From the NCBI GenBank assembly GCA_026874595.1, contig CM049310.1, positions 86,963,056-87,027,055 on the forward strand: a DNA stretch of 64,000 nt. The letters are read 5' to 3'. The notes below the pieces were generated by a model. That model was not told the DNA's origin. It saw only the letters and a program-made list of their open reading frames with translations, and did not search any database. Both the position numbers and the translations under genes were made by a program. Position 1 is the stretch's first letter, and every line of letters begins with the position of its first letter. This stretch comes from Sipunculus nudus. Lineage: Eukaryota; Annelida; Sipuncula; Golfingiida; Sipunculidae. This document shows positions 46,634 through 57,796 of the stretch, in pieces.

Positions 46634-47554
46634 GACAAATATGTGGATGTCGACCTGTCCGTGGGAGAACTGGTCAAGCAGGTGGCCGAAGTGTACAACC
46701 CACCTGCATATTTCACCAGAGGCTGAAATGTAGCGTACACAGTGGAACTTTGATGTGTGCTTGATGTAGGCTCTACGGCCTTTGGAATACTTAATATCTT
46801 TTATGTATATATGTGGAAATAGTCATAAATTACCGTTCCTAATAGTCGTAAATTACAGTTTCTTTATGATTTTGGCTTTGTATATATATGAATTTTGTAT
46901 ACATATTAATCCCATTAGAGAAGAGTTCTTATACCATTGCTTTTTTACGTACGCTCTGTCATTAGTTAAAACATTAACGATATTTGATGTGTATATGTGG
47001 AAATAGTCATAATTTACCGTTTCTTTAAGATTTTGGCATTGTGTGTGTATTCTTGCTTCTTTATGTACGCTCTGTCATTAGTTAGAACATTAACGTTAGT
47101 TAACATTAGTTAGAAATTAGAAGTAGAAAACACGAAGTAGAAAACACTTTCTACTTTGATTTGTTTTATATATGTGTGTAAATTGAAAGTAAACTTGTAT
47201 ATAAGCCTACTTTTTAATTTGTAATTTGGTGACTTTACGGGTAACTTTCATATACTTCATTCATACTGTGATATTTGGAACGTTTTCTATTTCGGTTTGT
47301 GTATATATTGGCTATTATCATAATCAGGAATTACATATTTAACATTAAACACTCTTTTCAATTAATAAATACGTTTTACTTTCACTTTCTCTCGTTTTTG
47401 TTTTGACTCATTAAACCCTTCCCTAATGAACCTAAGACGGTAAAAAAACGGGCTTCCATTCTCCGACTTCCGACTCAGTAAATCTACGGGAAGGTTGTTT
47501 TCTGAGGGGTTTTTCTAAGCTAGTATAAGACGGGGAGCTAGTATCAGCTAGACC
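46634..47554. other. MULE 3' interior without genes
   Basis: AT-rich; contains a degenerate duplicated segment (tatatgtggaaatagtcataa near 46804 and near 46990) and nothing coding that I recognise. Confidence 0.5.
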
Positions 47555-47797
47555 TCTGGCCCGGAAGGGATAACTACGGGAAAGTTTTCTGAGGGGTTTC
47601 CCGAGGCTACACCCCTGGGCCGAGTGTCTCTGGGGGCGGCGACCGGACGGGGCTGAGTGTCGCTGGGTCCTGCTGACTAGGGGCCCGAGTGTCTCTGGGG
47701 CCGAGCGTCTCAGAAGCCGAGTGTCTCTGGGGCCGAGAGTCGCTGGGGCCGAGTGTCTCTGGGACGAGTGTCTCTGGGGCCGAGAGTTCCCGTTACC
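47555..47797 (-). repeat. Right terminal inverted repeat of the MULE
   Basis: Reverse complement of the left repeat with indels. It carries tgtctctggggccgag modules and is followed by GCTTCAAGT. Confidence 0.85.
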
Positions 47798-47806
47798 GCT
47801 TCAAGT
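47798..47806. repeat. 9-bp target-site duplication GCTTCAAGT, right copy
   Basis: Pairs with 43949-43957. Confidence 0.85.
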
Positions 47807-48394
47807 ACATAAAATAATTGAAAAAGTTTTTAAACACTTTTGCCCCATGTTTACTCATGTACATGTTTACATTGGTACGTTTTTTTATCACTTAAAATTT
47901 CTAATTCTTATTTAAACATGTTCAAAAATGGTAACTTAATATTGTTTTACAAATTTATTCATAAAAGTGTCTGTATAATTCTCGTTTTACCAGCCAGGCC
48001 TAAAAGCAGCAATATCCTATGTCAAGTCCAGAATGGATTCCCATACCTGCATGCTCAATGGTTTATTATGAGACCTCTCCCTTAAAAGGCTACATTTTTA
48101 CCATCAAAATGGTGGCCTGTATAAAGGAGTTAAAAAATTTGACATTTTCAAGTGACTCCAACTTTATGTACTGCATGTAGTACATTAAGTACATCAAAAT
48201 TATTTAAAGTTTTTTTTCATTTTCCCTAATATTTTATTTATTCATTTTATTTTAATATTCAATTTTGCCACCTTTTCTATTGAACTTCTAATTGAATAAT
48301 CCTATAACAAAAATTACCAGTGTTATTTCATAAAAATTATGTTTTAGAATCTTATGGTAAATACTATATAATATACATAAATTAATATATTCAT

Positions 48395-48426
<32 letters not shown>

Positions 48427-48925
48427 GAAACATATGAATGTGAATATAATGCCATGGTTATTTGCTTCATTAATGCCATTATAAAGTATTTAATGAAGGT
48501 GAAATAAGGGATGAGGTCAACATTGCACTTTGTAAGGACAGAGTAAGGCTTCAGTGAATATGCTTATATGGGCATAACATGACAGCCTGAGCAAAGGAAT
48601 GCAGCAGGTTCAGGCTGGGTCAGACAATAATGGCTTTGGCTTCCTTTGCTTGAGTTGGTGTAATGCCCTCTGGCAGCTTCTCAGGAGCCAGTCACACTGA
48701 TATGTGACACTATGACAGATCAACTACATGTACAGAAAACTTAGTATATAATCACACACACAGTCACGCACACACATTTGAATACATATATATGCACAAA
48801 TACCTCTTATTTACACAACACACGTAGACACATAAATATATATTATGTATGTGATGAGAAAAATATGCAAAAGTTCAGTTCGTAAAATCAGATTCGAACC
48901 TCAAACTTCATTTTACATATTCCTA

Positions 48926-48977
<52 letters not shown>

Positions 48978-49834
48978 TGATTTCAAACATTAACATATAT
49001 GGACTACAAACATATATGAATTCATTTAATTATCCTCATAAATACATTTTAGACTGACTGGCTTGTTGGCCAGGAAACCTCTCCACTTAATTACCAATAT
49101 TATTCATTATAAAACAATGCAAGTATTAGAGCAGGAAGGAATGAAGAATAAAAATATACTCACAATGCTTGAACACGTCTAGACGATTTGACTGTTTTGG
49201 CTGCACTGCTGATGTTTCCCGCCAGAATGTTGGCCTCACAAGGACACAGAAACCAAAGACGAACCCAGTGCTGCTGCATGGTGGTGGGGAGGGGCTACAC
49301 AGTGCACTTGAGGGGATCATGTGACAAGTGACACACTGACAGTTGATGTGAGAGGGCTGCAGTGTTCACAGGTCAAGTAAAGTTGCTGTACAGTCCACCA
49401 ATTAATTAATGGTTCCTAGATAAATTTCAAGTTTGGAAATATTGGTACAGTTTTTAATTACCAGATTCTTGATAGATATATATTACCATTTTTATTTTGT
49501 TCACTGAATATACAATCTTCTGTCAGAAAAACAAAGCTTCTAAATTTTTAATGTATTTTATTGCTGGTGTGACAGTGCCGTCACATCATGAAAATGTTGA
49601 TAGTATGTCCTTAATTACAGCATGCATTTTACAGCAATATACCCGTATTTGACCATTTACAATAATTTCTGACTGTATATAAATTGCACATTATTTGAAT
49701 CACAACATCATCCCCATATAATTTATATCATTAAAAATATTAAGGAAATGTGGTTACACTTTCTTGTGAGAAGCTTAGGCTAAATCAACATGATTCCCCT
49801 ATACTGAACAGCATGCAGGCACTCTGACCAAAAA
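47807..49834. other. Outer transposon, long non-coding right part
   Basis: AT-rich, with TA runs at 48398-48423 and 48927-48975 and a less AT-rich block at about 48500-48720. No ORF with recognisable homology was found on either strand. Confidence 0.5.
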
Positions 49835-50090
49835 AAATATTGATGTCAGTTTGACGTCAATTTGACATCAATTTGTTGTCTAATACTTGACATCAATTTG
49901 ATGTCAAATGAACATCAGTCAGATTGACCAGATTTTAATATATATATTATAATTCCTTTTAAAATTGATTTGCTTATTTCCTTATTATACTTCTAGAGTA
50001 AATACAATCTAATAAAATCTGAAATGACATTGTTTTACATTTTGATCAAATCTCAACCAATATTTGACGTCAAATTTACGTCAAGGTGCC
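49835..50090. repeat. Right subterminal repeats of the outer transposon
   Basis: Tgatgtca/tgacgtca variants occur between 49840 and 49920 and again between 50060 and 50085, ending at the TGCCCACTGGG terminus. Confidence 0.72.
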
Positions 50091-50097
50091 CACTGGG

Positions 50098-50205
50098 ATA
50101 ACTTGATATATAACCGTTCAGATGTAGCACGGTAATGTAACCTCAGTTTATTTGCCTGCGGCTTGTTCCGTGTGTACATAATAATTGTGAATATATGATT
50201 CTGTG
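50098..50205. repeat. Tandem unit 5, right remnant beyond the inserted element
   Basis: The sequence from ataacttgatatataaccg onward matches unit 1 from about 4784 and unit 4 from about 27503, so it is the continuation of the copy split at 31157. It holds one of the two TATA motifs and the conserved upstream block, and stops matching near 50205. Confidence 0.85.
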
Positions 50206-50543
50206 ACGTCGTTGTCTCTCTGTCTGAACCACGCGCTCGTGTACACACACACACTCACTCAAGGCTCACAATTATAACATAGACCAACATATAAGATAAA
50301 CGTATCTTTACTGCGTTACCCTATCTAATACATCAAAGGTATCTACTCTAAACAAAAATACGAGATCTGTTGGAAATCCTGGGACGCCCACACGATCCGC
50401 TGCACTCTGACGTCATTACCAAGGCCCCAGGTCTTCTGTGTTGGACTCGTGCGCCCCAGTCCTCACCAGCCGTATCTCGATACCTCCCGTTACGTCTCGG
50501 ACGAACCTCACTCCTCCACCGGCCACACTCGAGCGCCCTCATT
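50206..50543. other. Unassigned segment, GC-rich toward its right end
   Basis: It starts where lectin-array homology ends. It contains a CA-rich stretch (tgtacacacacacactcactc) and a GC-rich block (50380-50540) that meets the LINE 3' end. A block of similar composition lies beyond the LINE (about 52011-52140), so the LINE may have inserted into one GC-rich unit. Confidence 0.4.
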
Positions 50544-52010
50544 ATAATAATAATAATATATTTAATTTATATAGCGCTAATTCAACAAAATAGTTATTAA
50601 AAGCGCTTTACAAGACACAAAGCACAGTTTTTCTAAAACATAAGATGTAGATTTTTACTAAAACAAAGATTCCTAAAAGTTAAACCCTAATTCCTAAGAA
50701 CTAGCAAAAGCTAATATAAAAAGGTAAGTTTTAAGATTTCTTTTAAAAGAAGCTAAAGATGGTGAAGCTCTGATTGAGTGCGGAAGTTCATTCCACAACC
50801 TTGGTGCCACAGCTGAGAAAGCTCTCGAACGACACATCTCACTTCGTGCTTTAGGAATCACTAAAAGCCCTTGGTCAGATGACCTAAGCTGCCCGACTGG
50901 AACATAAAAAGTTAAGAGGTTCCTAATGTAAATAGGCGATTGACCATTTATGGCTTTGTATACTAATAATGAAATTTTAAATCAATGCGCTGTCGCACCG
51001 GGAGCCAATGCATGGAGTTCTTTAAGTATAGGTGTAATGTGGTCGCGCTTCTTGGCACCAGTTACAAGCCTAGCAGCTGCATTCTGCACTCTCTGAAGCC
51101 GGTCCAGTAACTTGCTAGGAAGACCACATAGCAAAGAGTTGGAACAGTCAATCCTTGATCTGATGAACGCATGAATTAATGTTATTTGTGAATCTTGAGT
51201 TAGGAAACCCTTTATCCTAGCTATATTACGCAGGTGGTAAAAAGCCAAACTACAAATATTATTTACATGCTTATCAAGGCAAAGCCCTTGGTCAAAAGCA
51301 ACCCCCAGGTTCCTAGCACAGTTTGTTGGCACAACTACAGAGTCAAATATGTTAAGAGTTTTCAACTGAATTTTTGACCTTTGCTGGTTTGTAACGATAA
51401 TCAGAACCTCAGTTTTATCAGCATTGAGTTTAAGCAGTTTCTGACACATCCAAACACCTATGTCATGCAAGCATGTTTCAATGGTCGAAATAGGAACCTT
51501 TGATTCTGGTTTAAATGATACATAAATTTGACTGTTATCAGCATAAAAATGATAATCCATTCCATGCTGTCGTACTAATTCACCAAGTGGTAATGTGTAA
51601 TTGTAAAAAACAGAGGCCCCAGCACAGAACCTTGTGGAACACCGTAGGTGATCTCAGTTGGAGAAGACTTATGACCTGCAACACTGATACACTGACTATG
51701 AACGCTTGGTTTTGGTATATCCAGACTGCAGGATACCAAATTATGGTATGAAACGCCTAAAGATGTGACTTTAATGTCTGAGACAAGGTCCTCATAGGAC
51801 CGAGTAATTTTCAAGTCCAGAACATTACCATGCTTATGCGTCGCATCTCGAACATGTTGGTGAAATCCCATCGAAGATAGCATTCCACTGAAACGGTCAG
51901 CACTTCCGTCTGCCTTATTATTGATGTGGTAATTAAAATCTCCAACGATCACAATAGGCGACTGAGAGAGTGTCCATTCCTCCAAACAGGAAATAATAGC
52001 CTCGTTGACG
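50544..52010 (-). mobile_element. L2/CR1-like non-LTR retrotransposon (LINE), internally deleted
   Basis: Minus strand. The endonuclease part (52010 to about 51720) has PIVIVGDFNYHI and later VLDLKITR; the usual SDH near its end reads SYH. It is followed directly by reverse-transcriptase motif VPQGSVLGPLFF, showing that the linker and the front of the RT are deleted. Then come YADNSQIY (catalytic YADD altered to YADN), LNADKTEVL, NLGVAFD and RVQNAAARLVTGAKKRDHITP. The 3' UTR (50544-50985) ends with paired agcgctatataa and gtaaagcgctttt motifs and a TTA-rich tail, so the 3' end is at about 50544. A frameshift near 51570 splits the RT. Dead copy. Confidence 0.85.
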
Positions 52011-52955
52011 TCCCCTCCGTCGACCGTGCGGTGCTGGTCTCCGACTCTGCGCCTCACCGGACTTCCTACCTCCCGGGATGTCCGCTTGTCCGTCAACTGG
52101 ACTGTATACCCACTGTGCGCCCCCTGCGCTGTCGGCCTCGTCTTATTGGTCTCACCCAGGGTTAAAAGCTATCAGAAAAATACACAGAATACTCATAAAT
52201 CAAATGGCCATTTCAAATATCACGGCACGCCTGCCATGAGGGTCTACTGCCTAGCAAGGTTCCTATCGTGAACGTTACATAATTCCCTGGGCTTATGCCT
52301 GTTACACACTCTTAAAGTCGAACATTTAAGTTACGTATTTACGTTACGTATAATCATCGCTGCTCGCGCCAAGTGAATTAACATTTGCAGTGTTACCTGT
52401 GATGCTCTAACAGTGGGGTGTCATTATTACAATCCTTGTGATACATCACATGCTGACATTATGGGAAAAACCCGTATTTCCCCTCAATTAAACTTGCACA
52501 TGGAATGACAAACAGCCCCGACTAAAACTGTTAAATAAACATTTGAGCCGTCTTTGGATTTACAATACATTATCACTAAAATTATACGCTACTGTGCACT
52601 GGGGATAACAAATACGCTTACTTCTCGAAACCTTGAGTAAACTATTTTTAAATGAAGCCTTTCATGAACCCTTCCTTTAAAAAAAGGGACCTACTTTTAG
52701 TTTAGTGAGAACAACTTACGGGTCTTCAACCCCAACCTTACGATGGCATTCTAAGATTTGCAGCTTCTGTCCTGCTGGCGATCTCTCCTCTTTGGCGGCT
52801 TCAAGTGCGATATGGACCGGGAACTGCGTCCCGTTATACTGGTCACCGCTGAAAGCTACTGACTATGCACGAGGTGCATGAATAACAAAAACTTAACAAT
52901 AAGCAAAGTGCTCGGTAGCCCTATGAATATTCATGAGCTTCGACACGCTAGCTAA
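52011..52955. other. Unassigned intergenic segment
   Basis: GC-rich at first (52011-52145), then mixed sequence with no supported gene. Homology to the lectin unit (near position 3212) starts at about 52960. Confidence 0.45.
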
Positions 52956-53511
52956 GCCTTTTACACAGAAATCACAGCAGGAAGTTTTTAGGGTCAGCCA
53001 GTCCGGGAGCCCTGAGGTGACAGTACAATTTACAAGCCAACACACAATATGTCATTTGTTGCACTTAATCACATTTATTACCCTTATGCATGTTTACCCC
53101 CTTATCATGTAACATGGGCGTTAATTATTTAATAAGTTGTGATTTCCAGTGGTTTTGTCACACTAACACATTGAATATCCGAACAGTTGCGGTTTTATAT
53201 GGAAAGATAAGTTGTGAAACACAATACTGTAATGAATTACCCATTTAATGTGCGAATGTAATGTGGCTGTTGTTGTACTGGAGACGATATTAACGAATTT
53301 ATTTGTATGTATATGCATAATATATGATCAAAAAATTTAAAATACTTGTAATAATATATGATAGAAAAATATAGAATAATCTAAAACATTAATTGCTTAA
53401 GCATGCAGTGGTTATAATGCAAAAATATATATAGTTATAGGTGTAAGTAGCACCGCACAGTGACATTTGTGTCTTTCTGTTGATCCCATTAAAACACAAA
53501 ATTCGTCGGTT

Positions 53512-53830
53512 TTACGTGCATTGGAACGGTGACGGTTTCAGATCCCAGGCAACGTCATAGTCCCCGTCAGCGGGTGCTCGTTTGGTCGCCTTGGAGATGT
53601 CCTCGTTGTCATGAAGGTCGGCATCCAGAGCCAGATACTTTGGTTGTGAGCCTGGTGGGCATGGTAACGGCATGGTCGTGATCAAGGGCTTGTCAGATGT
53701 TTCACTGGTCTTAGACGGGAAATCGTCGGCCAAATCATAATACACCTCAGACTGACGCAAGAGTTTCTGGTCTCTCATATCTTTTGTTATGTTGTTTCCA
53801 ACCACCCCTGTCTCCTTATGATTACTTCTT
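53512..53830 (-). CDS. Copy 6 exon E6: cytoplasmic tail
   Basis: The exon is 319 nt with acceptor cctgaacag/A. It has the same tyrosine motifs as the array tails plus an inserted proline-rich part (LITTMPLPCPPGS) and a C-terminal extension (WDLKPSPFQCT). Confidence 0.75.
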
Positions 53831-56688
53831 CTGTTCAGGAACATAGAATAAACATTTTTATCCATATATTACGGAAGTAATCATTCTAATCTTAAATGAG
53901 TCGGTCTGTCCCATATTCATTTCATGCTCCTGCAATCAACATGTTCATTTATATGGTCTTGCAATGATATGGGAAATTTTATTTTATAATTATTTACATA
54001 CTTCTCGCTACCTGAATATATGAACCGAGACGGTTTTAAAATATTATATATCTGTAGGACAAAGTGCGCATAACATATATTTTTTTTAATTAAGCGACTG
54101 GTAAAATATAATAACAGGTTATTATGGAAACCTGTCACACCTTGTGCATATCTTCAGTCGACATCTGTATCCGACGGCTAATCCTATAATCAATGTTAAG
54201 AAAGCAACACCTCCAAAAATACCATATGTTAATTCCGGGAGTAATCCTGTTAGTCGTACAGTCATTCATGATAATATGTATAATAAATATATGCAAAATA
54301 ACATGAACAAAAGAATGAGAAAGTTTATGATATAAAGGAATGTGTAATGTATTTCTGTAAGAGAAGATGAAATATGTGAAACACGTGTAATTTATGTCCT
54401 GATCTATTTTTCATACAAAAGACTATTTCCATATCTGTTGTATTTTTAAATGAAAATATTGTATCACACAGAAACAAATTGATTATATTAATAATCTGAT
54501 TTATTTCCAGGAGCCTATATTTCAATATAGCAAGAATTGTTCTTGTTTTATATCAACATTTGAAACCAAATCGTCATCATAACATATTCTTACAAAGATT
54601 TTATTCCTAAATCCTACCAATACGTGGACTTCTTCCGTTTTCAGGTTGGGGACTTCCGCTGTTTTTTGGATTGGTCCATTACTGAAACAACCTCTTTGCA
54701 AATAAATAAAGCAATTTACCCATAGATCACAACATAGATCACAGTTACCTTATTTGGGATTTACAAAAAAAGGCGTTGACCAAAACGTGTTTATATTAAG
54801 ACTGAACATCTAATGGTAACGATTTTTTCAATGTTAATTGATAAATTGATAATTGAGGTCCGTCATTCTAAACAAGGAATAATTAGCCTTTACATTAACT
54901 TTGCGCAAAAACTATTCTTTTAGGTAAGGTCAAGATAAGAATGAAAAAATACGGTGAAACGTAAAACATCTTCTGTATATTCCCAGCATAAGTATTACCA
55001 ACGGTTATTTCAAAGTAAATGCTGCCACTTTAAGGTTACACATTCATGCAAATCATTCGATAATTATTTGACAACGGACCTTACATCACAAAAATACTAT
55101 AAAAGGCAATATTTAAGGCCAATAAAACTAACATGACCGAATGAATTCATTCCTTTTGGAATTTGTTAAACTCTAAGAAATATATAACCTTCATATTAAA
55201 GGTGTAGTGTTTATATTTTCTTACTTTTTAGAAAGACTTTAAAAAATCATTCTGACATACATAAACATGCCATTCACTTGTAAATTACAATAACGCATGA
55301 AATGGGATCATTATACAGGTAAAATCTGCAGCAGCTCTTGTTGTTCCTATGATATGGAGCAGAAGGCGTAACGTTCTTTGACTTTGAGTGCACAAGCTCA
55401 TATTTTGCTTCGTAACTTGCCTAGGTCACCTATATAATCTATGTGACCTGATTTATGTGATTCTAGGAAGATTTCCTAATTACATTGATATATTGCAAGT
55501 ATTTCAAGACTTAACAATTACGATTTGTGACCTCTATATGGGTGGATGGCAGATGGCTGGATCGACGGACGGACAAAGGTCCATCCATCGCTATAACTCA
55601 AAGTGACTTTCAGTCAACTTAGAAAGTAAAAGTGAACCATTTTCCTGGCATGGTAACCGAATAATTTAGACATAGTAACATAATACACATGATCTGTGGC
55701 GGATAAAGATTAAAATTGAGAAGCGTAAATAGAATGATAATAGCACAGAGATCCACGAAAAAATATTTGTCATTATGTCAAACGAACACCAGACATACAT
55801 GGTTTTAAACTCTTTTAATGAATCTTTCGTAAAAATACATTTACCTTCCGAAAATTCAAGAAAATCATAAACTGATGATCTAGATTTTCCGCCAAAATAT
55901 TATAATGATTAATGTAATCGCCACTTGCATGATTTTTTTTTCAGCCAAGCATTATTTTCAAGTAAAACAAATTGAGAGAATTACGTACACATGATACAGA
56001 TTGTCGGAAGTGACATGTTGCAGAGACGTGTCTTCCATGTCATTTCGGGAGCTATCAGACTAGCGCATGACCCAAGTTCAACTGATTCATCTGGCGGAAA
56101 GCGGAAATCTTCCACGAAATAGGAACCTGCAAAAATTTTTATAGCAAATAGATTAAAGTGACAGGTGGACAATTCACATATAGTGATTTTTTTTCTCAGA
56201 ATATTTGTGTTAATTGAACAAACGGTATGGAAGTTAGGTGCTTATACTTCAGATTTGTTATAATTTTAGAAAAGCTACTTTATATGGATTAATACACATT
56301 TTCGGGAATTTTTAAACATAGGAAAGATAAAACGAACAGAGAGGGAATAAACCATACTTCCATTGACATGTTCAACCAGCCAGTCTTGCATGTGCCAGCC
56401 GGTCCATGCTTCCTCCACATTATGCCACGGTGCAGCATTGAAATCCATATCTTCTTTATCTACCTCTGACGGGGACCATAGGTGACCGCCAGTTGCTCTA
56501 CAGTCTGCGTCCGCCTGATACCAATTAACATTTCCAGAGTAGATTTTCAAACACGAACGGTTTTTGCCAATATTAAGGCAGTTCCAATATGGACATCGAG
56601 CGCAGGCTGTAAATTTTACAGACGTAATTAAAGGATAGTTGAATGGATGAAATGCAGTTTTTAATTTTACCACAATAATATTTTACAG

Positions 56689-56721
<33 letters not shown>

Positions 56722-57670
56722 TTTACATGTATATATAATTAAGCTTGGAACTTTATCAGATGATCCTTATTTTTAACATTCTTTCCAGAATTGCAATCAA
56801 ATGTATTGAGTAGGGATTGTGTAAAATACCCCTAGTATTTTAACCCTTTACTTGTCCACTCTAACCTGTTACACCAAAGACATTCCTTGGAAATATTACT
56901 TCACCTGTTTTAATGCAGACGAACTTTTCCTGAGTTCTCATGCATGCCACTCGTCTGAAAACCTTATATTTGACGTGAAAAGTCATGCAATTTCCTTTTT
57001 CTCTGAATTCCGGAGGTGTTTTGTCTGAAAAGGAATATTTTTTTCAGGACAAGAACACTGAAGCAAACGAACCTACTTTTTGAATTTCAGCTTTAAATAC
57101 TGATTAATATACCATACGTACTTGTGAATACATGGTCGGGCGGCAGCCATGTATTGTGCTTGATCTTTTTCAGGGAAGTCCAAATTTCACCCACGTTCGT
57201 CTTGTTCATAATAACTCTCAATGTATTGACCTGTGGCCGGCTATTGCTGCCTGGCAACCAGAGGTCTAACTTTTTACATTCATCTGATGCGCAATACTGT
57301 GTCTGATTTCTCACAAATTTGTATTCCATACTTTCTGCAACATCAGATGATTCATTATTGTTACTCGTGTCACGTTTGTAATAAAAGTATTGCCTGTTCT
57401 TATATACTTCCGAACCGAATTAGTTTGAGTTAAGTCTGCTCATTATACCATTTCTGGTTAAAAGAGATTAATACTAGCTTCGATATGAACAAATCTATGT
57501 GGAATATCAATGTGAGGCCGATACCCTCAAATCACGCGGAGATAACCGCGTCTTTTTTTCCTAAGGCTAATCTTCTTAATTGTTAGAATACAGTCTAAAC
57601 GACACTTACCTTCCGCAAGACCACATTGTCTCATTATTAATGAACACAAAATTGTGAAGCTGCGGATCAT
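53512..57670 (-). CDS. C-type-lectin-like receptor gene, diverged copy 6
   Basis: Exons by homology: E1 57670-57610, E2 57334-57122, E3 56606-56358, E4 56126-55989, E5 54246-54141, E6 53830-53512. Total 1086 nt, divisible by 3. Domains: signal peptide (MIRSFTILCSL), half lectin domain ending in WTSLKK, full lectin-like domain (CARCPYWNC, then NWYQADADCRATGGHLWSP, then GSCASL and TRLCNMS), an uninterrupted hydrophobic helix (YGIFGGVAFLTLIIGLAVGY) followed by basic residues, and a longer tail with VYYDLADDF, YLALDAD and DYDVAWDL. One problem: the simplest E4 donor joined to E5 creates TGA at the junction. There may be another donor, an extra exon between 54247 and 55988, or a real break. This copy best shows the ancestral membrane-receptor design. 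Confidence 0.72.
54141..54246 (-). CDS. Copy 6 exon E5: transmembrane segment
   Basis: The exon is 106 nt, open, phase 1 in and 2 out (cacaag/gtgtga). It encodes about 22 hydrophobic residues followed by RCRLK, a typical stop-transfer pattern. It serves as the reference that shows the stops in copies 1-4. Confidence 0.75.
54247..55988 (-). other. Long intron between E4 and E5 of lectin copy 6
   Basis: The 1.74-kb intron is AT-rich. It may hide an additional exon, because the simple E4-E5 join creates a stop. I found no exon that fits the phase. Confidence 0.45.
55989..56126 (-). CDS. Copy 6 exon E4: lectin domain, back half
   Basis: The exon is 138 nt with acceptor tttgcag. It encodes SYFVEDFRF, GSCASL, MTWKTRLCNMS and PTICIM. 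The donor is uncertain: gtacgt gives phase 1 and gtgtac gives phase 2. Confidence 0.7.
56358..56606 (-). CDS. Copy 6 exon E3: lectin domain, front half
   Basis: The exon is 249 nt (one codon longer than in the array), phase 1/1. It encodes CARCPYWNC, NWYQADADCRATGGHLWSP and AWTGWHMQDWLVEH. Confidence 0.8.
56696..56721. repeat. (TA)n microsatellite in intron 2 of copy 6
   Basis: A short TA run between E2 and E3. Confidence 0.9.
57122..57334 (-). CDS. Copy 6 exon E2: half lectin domain
   Basis: The exon is 213 nt, phase 1/1, with acceptor gttgcag and donor acaa/gtacgt. It encodes EYKFVRNQTQ, CKKLDLWLPG and IWTSLKKIKH. The identical length and phase in a diverged copy support it as a real exon. 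Confidence 0.76.
57610..57670 (-). CDS. Copy 6 exon E1: signal peptide
   Basis: The exon is 61 nt with a phase 1 donor (ggtaagtg), the same length as the E1 of the array copies. The hydrophobic core is present. Confidence 0.75.
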
Positions 57671-57787
57671 ACTGAAGCTTTTTCCTACATTAAATATATG
57701 AACTGTTAAAATATATGGCTTGTGACGTGATTCCTTGATGTACATTAAACTAGTATTACGCTATATCCTTGCCACTGCTGTTTTATT

Positions 57788-57796
57788 GGTATATAA
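57788..57796 (-). promoter_or_regulatory. Candidate TATA box of copy 6
   Basis: The single motif ggttatata on the minus strand is embedded in a block conserved with the array copies and lies about 120 bp from the ATG at 57670. Confidence 0.4.

Larger units (their letters stand above)
43958..47797. mobile_element. MULE-type (Mutator-like) DNA transposon, degraded
   Basis: The element is flanked by a perfect 9-bp repeat, GCTTCAAGT. Long terminal inverted repeats of about 200-250 bp (43958-44200 and about 47555-47797) consist of reiterated ctcggccccagagacact modules, a shared block with ggtcgccgcccc, and gaaacccctcagaaaac. Inside remain two transposase exons on the plus strand (45822-46008 and 46443-46633), microsatellites, a MITE (44974-45185) and a duplicated block of about 50 bp (44623-44675 and 44911-44963). 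Most of the transposase, including the catalytic part, is missing. Confidence 0.85.
31158..50097. mobile_element. Outer DNA transposon with CCCAGTGGGCA terminal inverted repeats, holding nested insertions
   Basis: The left end reads CCCAGTGGGCA (31158-31168) and the right end TGCCCACTGGG (50087-50097). The host lectin-array sequence is interrupted between gagatatat and ataacttg. Empty sites elsewhere in the window (for example 4776 and 27497) read gagatatataac, so removing the element and one AT restores them exactly. This gives a 2-bp AT target duplication. Both ends carry many subterminal tgatgtcaa/ttgacgtca repeats. Without the gypsy and MULE insertions the element is about 3.8 kb, and I found no transposase ORF. 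An AT target duplication is known for ISL2EU-type elements of the PIF/Harbinger group, but that assignment is inference. Confidence 0.75.

Noticed and set aside
49126-49320. Minus-strand ORF in the outer transposon as a transposase exon
   Set aside because: No motif of any transposase family and too short; not supported.
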